From Microcoleus vaginatus PCC 9802 (GTDB lineage: Bacteria; Cyanobacteriota; Cyanobacteriia; Cyanobacteriales; Microcoleaceae), in contig CP031740.1 in the NCBI GenBank assembly GCA_022701275.1, positions 755,001 to 819,000 of the forward strand: a stretch of 64,000 nucleotides of DNA, read 5' to 3'. The notes under the pieces were generated by a model. It was not told the DNA's origin. It did no database searches and saw nothing but the letters and a program-made list of their open reading frames with translations. Shown here one piece after another: positions 9,784 to 17,985 of this stretch. Both the position numbers and the translations under genes were made by a program. Within the stretch, counting starts at the first letter, position 1. Every line of letters begins with the position of its first letter.

Positions 9784-9871
9784 AGTCCGCGAAGGCGGAC
9801 TTAGTTTTTGTAGTAGCGGTTTCAACCGCCGAGTAATTTCCAATCCCCGACTTTTCCAATAAATCGGGGAT
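9784..9871. terminator. Two hairpins between convergent DUF2442 and pirin genes
   Basis: AGTCCGC-gaag-GCGGACT (9784-9801) is a dispersed cyanobacterial palindrome. ATCCCCGA (9843-9850) pairs with TCGGGGAT (9864-9871) and is followed by T residues. Their position between convergent stop codons fits a bidirectional terminator. Confidence 0.6.
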
Positions 9872-9884
9872 TTCGCATTCAATT

Positions 9885-10583
9885 CTATGCCAAATCAAAC
9901 AGCAAAAATTCAGCATCTGCCGTAGCTTCAATCGCCAATTCAGACTCGCCGCTAACCGCCGCAGCGTCGCCATTCTTCAAAATCAAACCGTTGAGCAAAA
10001 CCGAGCCGCGAGCAACTTGCACCCAAGCATGACGATTTGGCTGCAAAGCATGAGAAATCCGCGAGTCTTTATCCAAAACAGCCGCATATAAATCCACATC
10101 TTGATGCACTTTTACAGCACCATCTCTCGCATCTCGTGCCGCCACTAAGCGCAGTTTTCCGTGCCTTTCTGCTAGGGGAAACTCCCGCTGCTCGTAACTC
10201 GGCTGCAAGCCTTTTGTATCGGGTAACAGCCAGATTTGCAGCAAATGAACTGGGTCTGTTTGCGAGTTATTGAACTCGCTGTGCTGGATACCCGTACCTG
10301 CACTCATCCGCTGTATTTCACCGGGTTTAATCACTGCACCGGTACCCAAACTATCCTTGTGTTCTAATGCTCCTTCTAATACATAAGTAATGATTTCCAT
10401 GTCGCTGTGTCCGTGAGTCCCAAAACCTCTGCCGGGGCTAACGAAATCCTCATTAATTACCCGTAAAGAGCGAAAATTCATATAATTTGGATCGTAATAG
10501 CCGGCAAAAGAAAATGTGTGGTAACTGTCCAGCCAACCGTGATTAGCGTGTCCTCTTGCTTCACTTTTTCTGACGGTAATCAT
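9885..10583 (-). CDS. Pirin family protein (YhhW-like)
   Basis: The 232-residue bicupin starts with the pirin signature MITVRKSEARGHANHGWL and DSYHTFSFAGYYDP. Metal ligands of the N-terminal cupin are visible in FGTHGHSDMEIITYVLEG (His-x-His, Glu) and the later GTGIQHSEFN (His). YhhW-type pirins can oxidise quercetin in vitro and are otherwise thought to act as redox-sensing metal proteins. The gene is divergent from an HxlR regulator 116 bp away, a common pairing that suggests the regulator controls it under electrophile or redox stress. Length and start are normal. Confidence 0.92.
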   Translation of the reverse strand: MITVRKSEARGHANHGWLDSYHTFSFAGYYDPNYMNFRSLRVINEDFVSPGRGFGTHGHSDMEIITYVLEGALEHKDSLGTGAVIKPGEIQRMSAGTGIQHSEFNNSQTDPVHLLQIWLLPDTKGLQPSYEQREFPLAERHGKLRLVAARDARDGAVKVHQDVDLYAAVLDKDSRISHALQPNRHAWVQVARGSVLLNGLILKNGDAAAVSGESELAIEATADAEFLLFDLA

Positions 10584-10663
10584 TTTCTGAATCCTCAGTG
10601 AAATTTATCGGGTGTTTCTTTGATGTTTTTATTTTAAACCGAGTCAAGCTATTATGAATAGTA

Positions 10664-10679
10664 CGCACTTTTAAGTGCG
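10664..10679. promoter_or_regulatory. Candidate HxlR operator in the pirin-hxlR divergent promoter
   Basis: A perfect 16-bp palindrome, CGCACTT-TT-AAGTGCG, ends 20 bp before the hxlR ATG and 80 bp from the pirin start. HxlR/YodB regulators bind inverted repeats as winged-helix dimers and often autoregulate. The assignment rests on position and symmetry only. Confidence 0.5.
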
Positions 10680-10699
10680 GTAGTTACCAAAAAGATACT

Positions 10700-11038
10700 A
10701 TGCAAGTCCAAGAAGTAAAGGTCGATCGAGCAAATTGCCCTGTAGAACGCACTCTAGAGGTGATTGGCGGGCGCTGGAAAGTCTTGATTCTGCGGGAGTT
10801 GTTTCAAGGAGTGAAGCGTTTTAACGAGCTGCAACGAGCTGTCAACGGCATTACTCAGAAGATGCTGACGCAGCAACTGCGGGAAATGGAATCAGACGCG
10901 ATCGTGCATCGGGAAATTTACCTGCAAGTGCCGCCAAAAGTTGAATATTCCCTAACGCCTTTGGGCGAAAGTCTCAAACCGATTATTAATGCCATGCACG
11001 AATGGGGAATTCAGCATATTAGCGAAGATGGAAAATGA
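10700..11038 (+). CDS. HxlR family winged-helix regulator
   Basis: The 112-residue protein is a complete HxlR domain: [22 protein letters not shown], then [12 protein letters not shown], then [15 protein letters not shown], the recognition helix region. The N-terminal Cys in ANCPVE (about residue 13) matches the conserved redox-active Cys of YodB/HypR-type members, which sense thiol or quinone stress. It is divergent from the pirin gene, with a 16-bp palindrome between them. A role as thiol-responsive regulator of pirin is inferred. Confidence 0.92.
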   Translation: MQVQEVKVDRANCPVERTLEVIGGRWKVLILRELFQGVKRFNELQRAVNGITQKMLTQQLREMESDAIVHREIYLQVPPKVEYSLTPLGESLKPIINAMHEWGIQHISEDGK

Positions 11039-11108
11039 GCCGCTTCTAGATGTTTTTTTCCGCCTTCCGACAGATTTAAAATTTTCAACCTAGTTCAACA
11101 ATAATAAT

Positions 11109-11507
11109 ATGAACAACATAGAGCGTCTCGCCACCCTCAACCGCATCCGCAAACTCAGCCGCCTGATGGATACCGCCATTGGCATCCCCGGCACCAAATT
11201 TCGCATCGGCTTAGACCCTATTATCGGTTTAGTTCCGGGTGCTGGGGATATTGTAGATACCGCGTTTTCCGCCTACCTAATTTACTTAGCAACTCGATTC
11301 AACCTTCCCCAAAAAACTCTAGGGAAAATGATTTACAATATCGGTCTAGAAGCCGTCGTTGGTTCAGTACCTTTAGTCGGAGATATCTTCGATGCTTTTT
11401 ATAAATCAAACATGAGAAATCTGGCGCTTTTAGAAGAGCACCTCGAAGCAGTTGAACCCGAACTAGCCGCAGTTGCAGAACCTGTTTCTCAATCGATTAA
11501 ACTCTAG
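11109..11507 (+). CDS. DUF4112 domain membrane protein
   Basis: The 132-residue protein has the DUF4112 pattern: RIRKLSRLMDTAIGIPGTKF, then GLDPIIGLVPGAGDIVDTAF, and a mirrored SVPLVGDIFDAFYKSN motif. Two hydrophobic helices are likely (about residues 37-62 and 80-98). The repeated P-x-x-GD(I/V)xD motifs are typical. Function of the family is unknown. It starts 70 bp after hxlR and may be co-transcribed. The C-terminal tail is acidic. Confidence 0.9.
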   Translation: MNNIERLATLNRIRKLSRLMDTAIGIPGTKFRIGLDPIIGLVPGAGDIVDTAFSAYLIYLATRFNLPQKTLGKMIYNIGLEAVVGSVPLVGDIFDAFYKSNMRNLALLEEHLEAVEPELAAVAEPVSQSIKL

Positions 11508-11524
11508 CTGGGTAGCGCCAGCCC

Positions 11525-11576
11525 GGGCGGGTTAACATAATATTTGCTATCACAAAAATGCTCAATACACCCGCCC
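11525..11576. repeat. Dispersed palindromic repeat with GGGCGGGT arms
   Basis: GGGCGGGT (11525-11532) pairs with ACCCGCCC (11569-11576) around a 36-nt A/T-rich centre. It lies between convergent DUF4112 and ltaE. It resembles the short palindromic elements common in Oscillatoriales intergenic DNA and could also terminate transcription. Confidence 0.6.
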
Positions 11577-11591
11577 TTACCAACCTACAAT

Positions 11592-12617
11592 CTATACAGA
11601 ATAGCGTTTAACAGCTTCCACCAAAGCAATAACATCCGCTTCCAGAGTATTAAAAGCCGTTACCAGTCTAACAGTACATTCATCCCACCGATAAAACAGA
11701 AAACCCTCAGCTAAAACCGATGTAATTATTGATTCGGGAAGTTGAATAAAAATCTCGTTGGCTTCAACCCGATGGCAAAACTTCGCTCCCTCAACTTCCG
11801 CCAAACCTTCAGCTAATTTGGCTGCCATATTATTTGCATGAGCCGCATTCTTCAGCCACAAATCATCGGTTATATACGCTTCCAATTGCGCCGACAAAAA
11901 CCGCATTTTCGAGAAAAGATGCCCGCTGCGCTTGCGGTAAAAAGGGAAAGTCTTTGCTAATTCTGGATTAAAAAAAACCACAGCTTCCGCACCCATCGCA
12001 CCGTTTTTTGTCGCTCCAAACGATAGAATATCCACACCAGCGCGCCAAGTGACATCCGCCGGAGAACAGCCCAAACTGACAACAGCATTTGCAAAGCGAG
12101 CTCCATCCATGTGCAGGTGCAAATTGTGAGCGCGAACTACTTCCGAAATGTGGGAAATTTCTGCTGGATTGTAGACTGTGCCGGCTTCCGTTGCTTGAGT
12201 GATGGTGACGGCTGCGGGCTGTACGTGGTGGACGACACCTGCACCAGCGCGATCGAGTATTTTTCCTAAAGTCTCTGCCTCTATTTTACCATGATTTCCT
12301 GTTAATGTAACTAACTTGGCACCGCCTGTAAAAAACTCCGGCGCGCCGCATTCATCCAGATTAATATGAGATGCTGCGTGACAGTAAACAGCGCCGTAAG
12401 GAGGAGTAACAACTGCAAGGGCCAGAGCATTAGCAGCAGAACCAGTTGCTACCGGAAAAACAGTCACCGATGTCTCGAATAAATCCGAAAATTTAACTTG
12501 CAAACGCTGTGTATATTCATCATCTCCGTAAGACATCACAGCACCGCAATTAGCCGCTGCAATCGCAGCCATAATCTCCGGCGAAACCCCGGTTGCATTG
12601 TCGCTACAAAAATTCAT
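11592..12617 (-). CDS. ltaE: Low-specificity L-threonine aldolase
   Basis: The 341-residue fold-type I PLP enzyme cleaves L-threonine or allo-threonine to glycine and acetaldehyde in the cytoplasm. The Schiff-base Lys204 is in SFGATKNGAMGAE. HLHMDGARFANA carries the PLP-binding Asp171, and SDNATGVSPEI at the N-terminus is the family start. Sequence and length fit the low-specificity branch used in many bacteria as a glycine source. Convergent with DUF4112 and divergent from DUF2997. Two other threonine enzymes (ilvA, thrC) lie in the window but are not linked in an operon. Confidence 0.9.
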   Translation of the reverse strand: MNFCSDNATGVSPEIMAAIAAANCGAVMSYGDDEYTQRLQVKFSDLFETSVTVFPVATGSAANALALAVVTPPYGAVYCHAASHINLDECGAPEFFTGGAKLVTLTGNHGKIEAETLGKILDRAGAGVVHHVQPAAVTITQATEAGTVYNPAEISHISEVVRAHNLHLHMDGARFANAVVSLGCSPADVTWRAGVDILSFGATKNGAMGAEAVVFFNPELAKTFPFYRKRSGHLFSKMRFLSAQLEAYITDDLWLKNAAHANNMAAKLAEGLAEVEGAKFCHRVEANEIFIQLPESIITSVLAEGFLFYRWDECTVRLVTAFNTLEADVIALVEAVKRYSV

Positions 12618-12699
12618 TAGAATAATTGGTAAATAGAATCTATAATATAACTCAACACTCAGCAGTCAACACTCAAGCATTAAACCAAGAGGAAGAATT

Positions 12700-12912
12700 A
12701 TGGCAGAATACCGCCAAATAGAATACCGAATCGGCAAAGACGGCAAAATTACCGAAACCGTCCTCAACGCCACCGGTTCTAGTTGCACCGAAACCACCGC
12801 CGGAATTGAAAAAGCCCTCGGAAAAGTAGAATCTCAAGACTTGCTGCCAGAATACTACCAAGGCGAAGAAAATTTGGTCGTTGAACAAACGCAGACTTTA
12901 AAACAAGTTTAG
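12700..12912 (+). CDS. DUF2997 family protein
   Basis: The 70-residue protein carries the family pattern YRIGKDGKITETVLNATGSSC followed by a helical segment. DUF2997 proteins are small soluble proteins widespread in cyanobacteria, usually near ycf35 (DUF1257); here ycf35 is about 8 kb away. It is followed after 11 bp by a GrpE-like gene and then an Hsp70-like gene, all same strand, so a three-gene operon is likely. Function unknown. Confidence 0.88.
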   Translation: MAEYRQIEYRIGKDGKITETVLNATGSSCTETTAGIEKALGKVESQDLLPEYYQGEENLVVEQTQTLKQV

Positions 12913-12923
12913 AAAAATTAACA

Positions 12924-13706
12924 ATGTTCTATCTCCTCGGTGCAACAGTTGATGTAACAACAGTGCCTGCCTTCAGCTTCGCGCTAGCTATCGGGGGCAT
13001 TTTTCTAATTTTAGTCTACGTTTATGCTGCATCTGAGGCGGGAGATGCGATCGAGTTTAAGTACGATAAAATTCTGCGGGAACGCATGAATCAGCTAGAC
13101 ATTCTCGATTGGCAAGACTTAGGCGAAAAAGCAGGCTTAAGTCGCTTTGGGGTGCGCTTAGTGCGGCAGGGAGACGTGGGAAAACTCACGCTAGACCAAC
13201 TGAGACGGCTGGCAACAGTGCTGAATTTGAATTTTCAAGAGTTCGATCGCACTTTGCTCGCACTGCCAATATCGGCTACAATCACCACTAATCCCAGCGA
13301 AATAGAAGAATTGAGGCAGCAGTGTTTCCGGCTGCGATCGGAATTGCAGCAGCAAAAAGCTCAACTAACTGCCGATTTTCGCCGCGCTACCTTTGAACAG
13401 TTGCAAACTTTGTTAACCAACTATCCCGCCGCCCGCAAAATGGCAGAAGCCAAGCCGGATATGCCCGCCAAAAATCTCTCAGCTTTGTTTACTCCCTTAG
13501 AAAATCTCTTGTCAAGTTGGGATTTTGAAATGATTGGTTCTGCGTGGGAACAAACTGCTTACAATCCGCAGTTCCACCAGCCGGATGTTGAGGATATAAC
13601 CGAAGGAGAATTAGTTTATATTCGGTTTGTCGGTTATCGAGAGGGAGAGCGAATTCTTACTCCTGCTAAAGTTAGTCGCACCCTTCCAGCGGGAATGAAA
13701 AATTAA
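12924..13706 (+). CDS. Membrane-anchored GrpE-like protein with an XRE-like helix-turn-helix
   Basis: Three parts are visible in 260 residues. Residues ~13-36 are a transmembrane helix (FALAIGGIFLILVYVYA). Residues ~55-105 resemble an XRE/Cro helix-turn-helix (DLGEKAGLSRFGVRLVRQGD, then LTLDQLRRLATVLNLN). A coiled coil (~120-160) then leads to a GrpE head-like C-terminus, with YNPQFHQPDVEDITEGEL and RFVGYREGERILTPAKVS matching GrpE's beta domain. GrpE proteins exchange nucleotide on Hsp70. The next gene, 20 bp downstream, encodes an Hsp70-like ATPase, so it is probably its dedicated exchange factor. The HTH assignment is weaker than the GrpE one. Confidence 0.75.
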   Translation: MFYLLGATVDVTTVPAFSFALAIGGIFLILVYVYAASEAGDAIEFKYDKILRERMNQLDILDWQDLGEKAGLSRFGVRLVRQGDVGKLTLDQLRRLATVLNLNFQEFDRTLLALPISATITTNPSEIEELRQQCFRLRSELQQQKAQLTADFRRATFEQLQTLLTNYPAARKMAEAKPDMPAKNLSALFTPLENLLSSWDFEMIGSAWEQTAYNPQFHQPDVEDITEGELVYIRFVGYREGERILTPAKVSRTLPAGMKN

Positions 13707-13726
13707 ATTTTAAATTATAAATCAAC

Positions 13727-15358
13727 ATGACTACAGTTGCCATTGACTTCGGCACCAGCAATACGGTTGTGTGCATTCTTAACCCAGATACGCAAACACC
13801 AGAAACTTTGCGGTTGGGCGAGATGTCCCGCATTTTTAAAACGAAGAATTTGAGCGGAGATCTTCGAGAAATATCTGTAGTCCCGACTTTAGTCTTTGTG
13901 AAAAATGCCGAAGAGTTGGTGCTGGGAGAAAAAGTGCGAGCGCAGCGTTTGGGGCAATCCCAGCCAGACCGCTTTTTCAAAGCTTTTAAACGCAATTTAG
14001 CTGCCGACTTTCAGCCGCCGCCCCGCAATATCGACGGCGACACCTACACAGCCGAATCAGTAGCAGAACAGTTTATTAAGACTATTTGGAAACAATTATA
14101 TTTACAAAATATACAGCCAGACAAAGTAATTTTTACAGTACCCGTCGGAGCATTTGAGCGATATCTAGATTGGTTTCGCGACTTAGGAGAAAGTTTGGGA
14201 GTTGCGGAAGTTCAGGTAATAGATGAATCCACAGCCGCCGCCCTGGGATATGCAGTAAAACGCCCCGGCTCTCTAGTTTTAGTAGTTGATTTTGGCGGCG
14301 GAACTTTAGATTTAAGTTTAGTCCGTACTGCTCTAACCCCCGCCTTACCCCCCCTTACCAAGGGGGGGAGCGAGATTTCTCCCCCCCTTACCAAGGGGGG
14401 GCTGGGGGGGGTGCGTGCCGAAGTGTTGGCAAAATCCGATGCTTATGTCGGCGGCGAAGATATTGATATCTGGATTGTCGAAGATTATTTGCGGCAAATT
14501 GGTTCGTCGCGGGCAGAAGTCGGCGCAGTTGGCTGGCAAAATTTATTAGAAATAGCGGAAAAATTAAAAATTCAACTTTCTCAAGTTAATGAGGCGAAGG
14601 AAAGCTGGTTTGACGATGAAAATTTTATGTCTTACGACTTACAGCTAAACCGAGACAAGCTTGAGGAAATTCTGGAATCTAGGCAGTTGTTAGAACAGTT
14701 GCGAGAAAGTTTAGATGAAGTGCTGAGTATTGCACAGGGAAAAGGTATCGGCAAAGCCGATATCGAACAGGTTTTGCTAGTAGGAGGAACTTCTTTAATT
14801 CCGGCTGTATCTAATTTAGTGGTTTCGTATTTTGGGCGGCAAAAAGTCCAAAGAGATAAGCCTTTTGAAGCAGTGGCCCACGGTGCTTTAGCGTTGACAC
14901 AATTGGTAAGTGTTGACGATTATTTGCGCCACAGCTATGCAATTCGCCTCTGGGAACCTTATGCTAAAGCTTATGCTTATTCGCCGATATTTAGCAAGGA
15001 AATGAAGTATCCCTGTCAAAGTTCCGAAGAGTTGACGCTGCAAGTGGCAATTGAAGGGCAAAGGGAAATTCGGTTAGATATTGGGGAAGTTGCGGAGGTA
15101 TCGCAAGCGGAGGTTATTTTTAACGAAAAAGGGCAAATGACGAGCAGTTGGCTCAACAAACAGACGGATTTTCGCTCTTTGGAGAGCCACCACCAGCAAG
15201 TTTGTGTGGCGCATTTGAACCCGCCTGGGGTATTGGGAATTGACAGGGTTTCGGTGAGTTTTGAGGTGGATGAGAGGCGGGTTTTGTTGGCGACGGTGCG
15301 GGATTTGGTCACTGGTAAGGTGTTGGTGGAAAAAGGGGCGATCGCCAAACTGCAATAA
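13727..15358 (+). CDS. Hsp70-family ATPase (short, non-canonical)
   Basis: The 543-residue protein has the three actin-fold signatures: AIDFGTSNTVVC (phosphate 1, residues 5-16), VVDFGGGTLDLSLV (phosphate 2, ~184-197) and VLLVGGTSLIPAV (adenosine motif, ~347-359). The C-terminal ~150 residues are shorter than DnaK's substrate domain, with no helical lid evident. Canonical DnaK is about 635 residues, so this is a specialised Hsp70. It follows a GrpE-like gene by 20 bp, which suggests a self-contained pair. Residues ~202-229 are a glycine/leucine-rich insertion encoded by a dispersed palindromic repeat. Confidence 0.88.
   Translation: MTTVAIDFGTSNTVVCILNPDTQTPETLRLGEMSRIFKTKNLSGDLREISVVPTLVFVKNAEELVLGEKVRAQRLGQSQPDRFFKAFKRNLAADFQPPPRNIDGDTYTAESVAEQFIKTIWKQLYLQNIQPDKVIFTVPVGAFERYLDWFRDLGESLGVAEVQVIDESTAAALGYAVKRPGSLVLVVDFGGGTLDLSLVRTALTPALPPLTKGGSEISPPLTKGGLGGVRAEVLAKSDAYVGGEDIDIWIVEDYLRQIGSSRAEVGAVGWQNLLEIAEKLKIQLSQVNEAKESWFDDENFMSYDLQLNRDKLEEILESRQLLEQLRESLDEVLSIAQGKGIGKADIEQVLLVGGTSLIPAVSNLVVSYFGRQKVQRDKPFEAVAHGALALTQLVSVDDYLRHSYAIRLWEPYAKAYAYSPIFSKEMKYPCQSSEELTLQVAIEGQREIRLDIGEVAEVSQAEVIFNEKGQMTSSWLNKQTDFRSLESHHQQVCVAHLNPPGVLGIDRVSVSFEVDERRVLLATVRDLVTGKVLVEKGAIAKLQ
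14340..14412. repeat. Double palindromic repeat inserted in frame in the Hsp70-like gene
   Basis: Two copies of CCCCCCCTT-acc-AAGGGGGGG lie at 14348-14368 and 14381-14401, each with perfect 9-bp arms. They encode PPLTKGG twice, then LGGV, inside the ATPase domain. No stop is introduced. The element belongs to a family normally found between genes in Oscillatoriales. Confidence 0.85.
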
Positions 15359-15419
15359 TGGTAAAATTTTTAGATAACATTCGGAGCTTGAAATCGGTAC
15401 TAGACAAACTCTCGTCCGG

Positions 15420-16325
15420 ATGGTGCGCGGACTGAAGAATATCGATTTCAATCAAATTTATGCCGCCATGAAAAAGCAACAAAATAAATTCAGCCACCTG
15501 ACGGCAATCGAAAGAATTTCCCTGTCATTCCCGGCAAGATTTTTATTGGATAAAAACTTGCTGCAAGGGAAAGTCTTAGATTTTGGGTGCGGCTTCGGCA
15601 GCGATGTGAGATTGTTGCAGCAAAAAGGCTTCGATATTACGGGTTATGACCCTTATTATTTCCCGGAATTCCCCGAAGATAAATTCGACACAATCATTTG
15701 CTTTTATGTTTTGAATGTTTTGTTTCCTGAAGAACAAGCTAATGTCCTGATGGAAGTGTCGCACCTGTTGAAACCGGGAGGGAATGCGTATTTTGCGGTG
15801 AGAAGGGATATCAAAAAAGAAGGCTTTCGAGAACATTATGTCCACAAAAAACCTACATATCAGTGCATTGTCAAACTTCCATTTAAGCCAGTTCACCTAG
15901 ATGAGTATTGCGAAATTTACAAATACGTGCATTACAACCATCAAAGAAATTCTACTAATAACTGCATATTCTGCAATCCGTATAAAAACCTAATTTTGCT
16001 AACTGAATCAGCAACAGCTTATGCGATGTTTGACGGTTATCCCGCCAGTAAAGGTCATGTTTTAATTATTCCCAAGCGTCACGTTGCCAGTTATTTTGAA
16101 CTGCCGTTTCGAGAGCAATCGGCTTGCTGGTTTATGGCTAATAAGGTACAAGAGATGTTAACTAAAGAATTTAAGCCTGACGGGTTTAATGTGGGAATAA
16201 ATATTAATAAACAGGCTGGTCAAAGTCGCACTCACGCGGCTATTCATGTTATCCCGCGTTATAAGGGCGATGCGGCGGGGAATAAAGGCGGAATTAGGTA
16301 TGTGATTCCCAAGAGTGAAAAATAA
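15420..16325 (+). CDS. SAM methyltransferase - HIT domain fusion
   Basis: Residues ~45-150 are a class I SAM methyltransferase: motif I KVLDFGCGFGSDV, then ITGYDPYYFPEF, TIICFYVLNVLF and LLKPGGNAYFAV. Residues ~180-301 are an HIT domain beginning with NCIFCNPYKN and continuing PASKGHVLIIPKRHVASY. In the HIT signature HxHxHxx the sequence reads THAAIHVIPR, so the central His, normally the nucleophile, is Ala. Hydrolase activity is therefore doubtful although nucleotide binding may persist. A downstream in-frame ATG (15468) is an alternative start. The methyl acceptor is unknown. It lies 61 bp after hsp70-like but need not be co-transcribed. Confidence 0.85.
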   Translation: MVRGLKNIDFNQIYAAMKKQQNKFSHLTAIERISLSFPARFLLDKNLLQGKVLDFGCGFGSDVRLLQQKGFDITGYDPYYFPEFPEDKFDTIICFYVLNVLFPEEQANVLMEVSHLLKPGGNAYFAVRRDIKKEGFREHYVHKKPTYQCIVKLPFKPVHLDEYCEIYKYVHYNHQRNSTNNCIFCNPYKNLILLTESATAYAMFDGYPASKGHVLIIPKRHVASYFELPFREQSACWFMANKVQEMLTKEFKPDGFNVGININKQAGQSRTHAAIHVIPRYKGDAAGNKGGIRYVIPKSEK

Positions 16326-16357
16326 AAGTTAGCCAATTGTGAAAGGAATTATTTTTT

Positions 16358-16384
16358 ACCGCAGAGGCGCAGAGAACACAGAGG
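16358..16384. repeat. Dispersed CGCAGAGGCGCAGAG repeat
   Basis: The stretch ACCGCAGAGGCGCAGAG followed by AACACAGAGG is a short intergenic repeat seen in many cyanobacterial genomes. No coding role is visible. Confidence 0.5.
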
Positions 16385-16513
16385 AATAGAGAAGAGAGGA
16401 ATTCATAATTTTTGTAAGGATTGTTATATGTGAGCAAACGGCGACCCAAATAGAGTTAAAATGTGTTTGCAAGGTCTAAAACTACACATTAGCAGCAATT
16501 TGGTGTTCTGTTT

Positions 16514-17083
16514 ATGTCTAAGCGCAAAAAGCAAGAATGGCTCAAGGAAACTCTAGAACTCAAAGAAGACCACAATTGGAAGTCAAAGCCTGGAACTCGA
16601 ATTTTTGTAGCAGGAAGAGGTGCAGTCCGCTTTGATGTCCCGGAAGATTGGCATTTTGAACCCGATACTAACTCGTTCCGATTTACGGATAAAAAGCCGC
16701 CGGATGATGATTGTCGTTTGGAGGTTTCGTTTAATTTGCTACCACCTGGTAACTGGGCAGATTTTCCGCTAGTACCGCTATTACAGAAGGTGGTTGAAGA
16801 TGATACGCGAAATCCGATCGCTCCTGGGGAAATTATCCAATTGAAGCGGCAAACTGCCCGCATTGTTTGGACTGAATTTAAGTTTCTCGACCCTCCAGAG
16901 CAGCGGGAAGCTTATTCGCGAATCTGTATTGGATTGGGTTCTAATGTTCAGTGTTTGATTACTTTTGATTACTGGGTTGACGATGCAGAGCATTTGACTC
17001 CTGTCTGGGATACGGTGATGGATTCGTTAGTTCTGGGTTTGTTTATCAGCGACCCTCGAACGGGGTTCGCACTTCCAGACTAG
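16514..17083 (+). CDS. Conserved cyanobacterial hypothetical protein
   Basis: The 189-residue soluble protein starts at an ATG with a strongly basic stretch (MSKRKKQEWLKETLELKED). A beta-rich region follows, with RFDVPEDWHFEPDTNSFRF and LEVSFNLLPPGNWADFPL, and ends in an amphipathic VWDTVMDSLVLGLF segment. There is no signal peptide and no Cys/His metal motif. The fold resembles DcrB/PsbP-like single-domain proteins, but this is only an impression. Codon use and an uninterrupted frame indicate a real gene. No functional partner is nearby. Confidence 0.75.
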   Translation: MSKRKKQEWLKETLELKEDHNWKSKPGTRIFVAGRGAVRFDVPEDWHFEPDTNSFRFTDKKPPDDDCRLEVSFNLLPPGNWADFPLVPLLQKVVEDDTRNPIAPGEIIQLKRQTARIVWTEFKFLDPPEQREAYSRICIGLGSNVQCLITFDYWVDDAEHLTPVWDTVMDSLVLGLFISDPRTGFALPD

Positions 17084-17174
17084 ACCGATTTTCAGGGAAA
17101 CTTTCAACAACTAATTTTGCTCAGTGTTGGATTGGCAAGCCACCGGCCAGTAAATTTAGAACCTACATTAAACT

Positions 17175-17729
17175 TTACAACCGCTGTGCCATGAAAATAT
17201 CTGGCTTGCCAATTCCGTTGGCGTCGGGCATCACTCCCACGATCGCAAAACCCATTTTTTGATAAAATTCGTAGGGATGACCGCGCAAATTTCTAATTTT
17301 GGCGACGTGTTCCCAAACGTTAGGATAAAGATTGATGCCTGAAAGAGTTGTTTGATTGTCTTGGTCGTCGGTACCCACCCACAGCACGATCCCTCCCCGG
17401 TTTTTAGCTTCTGCTGCTAAATCAGCTACGAGCGATCGACCAATTCCTTGTCCGCGAAATTCTGTTCTCACTACCAGCGGGTGCAGTTCCCAAACATTAC
17501 CGTCATACTGTTTAATCCCACCAATCCATCCCAAAACAAGATTGCTGTCGCCGACAGCAATTCGACTGATGCGATCGGCTCCCAAAGATTCTTGCACTTC
17601 TTGCAAAGCAGATTTTAGATCGGGCCAAGCATCGGGCCAATGCTCTTTAAAACCTTCAACTATTAATCTAGCTACCTGTTGAATTTTTGGCTCGTCGCCA
17701 GCACGCAAATCTGTAATTTGTACGTTCAT
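17175..17729 (-). CDS. GNAT acetyltransferase (aminoglycoside 6'-N-acetyltransferase-like)
   Basis: The 184-residue protein has the acetyl-CoA-binding motif A of the GNAT fold: LHPLVVRTEFRGQGIGRSLV (about residues 84-103, pyrophosphate loop RGQGIG). The C-terminal PYEFYQKMGFAIVGVMPDAN and GKPDIFMAQR match AAC(6')-type and related environmental acetyltransferases. It transfers an acetyl group to an amine; the substrate cannot be read from sequence, and resistance function should not be assumed. It is divergent from ilvA with a 256-bp gap. Confidence 0.85.
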   Translation of the reverse strand: MNVQITDLRAGDEPKIQQVARLIVEGFKEHWPDAWPDLKSALQEVQESLGADRISRIAVGDSNLVLGWIGGIKQYDGNVWELHPLVVRTEFRGQGIGRSLVADLAAEAKNRGGIVLWVGTDDQDNQTTLSGINLYPNVWEHVAKIRNLRGHPYEFYQKMGFAIVGVMPDANGIGKPDIFMAQRL

Positions 17730-17985
17730 GAATTTACATACTAAATTAAGGATTACGGACTACTACGCTCACCAACCGGATTTTATAACCGGGGTAAACG
17801 GCAAAAACGAATTATTATTCATAGTCTTCAGGTTCCTTATGTTCCCAAAGCGAAAAGTTATTATTGAAAACTTGCGCTCCCCCGTTAGCGAGTCCCTCGA
17901 AGAGGATCGCCAATTCCCCGCAAAATACTAACACAAGTGCCGTACAATTATCCCACCATCCGGCATCAACCAACCTGCGAACCCC

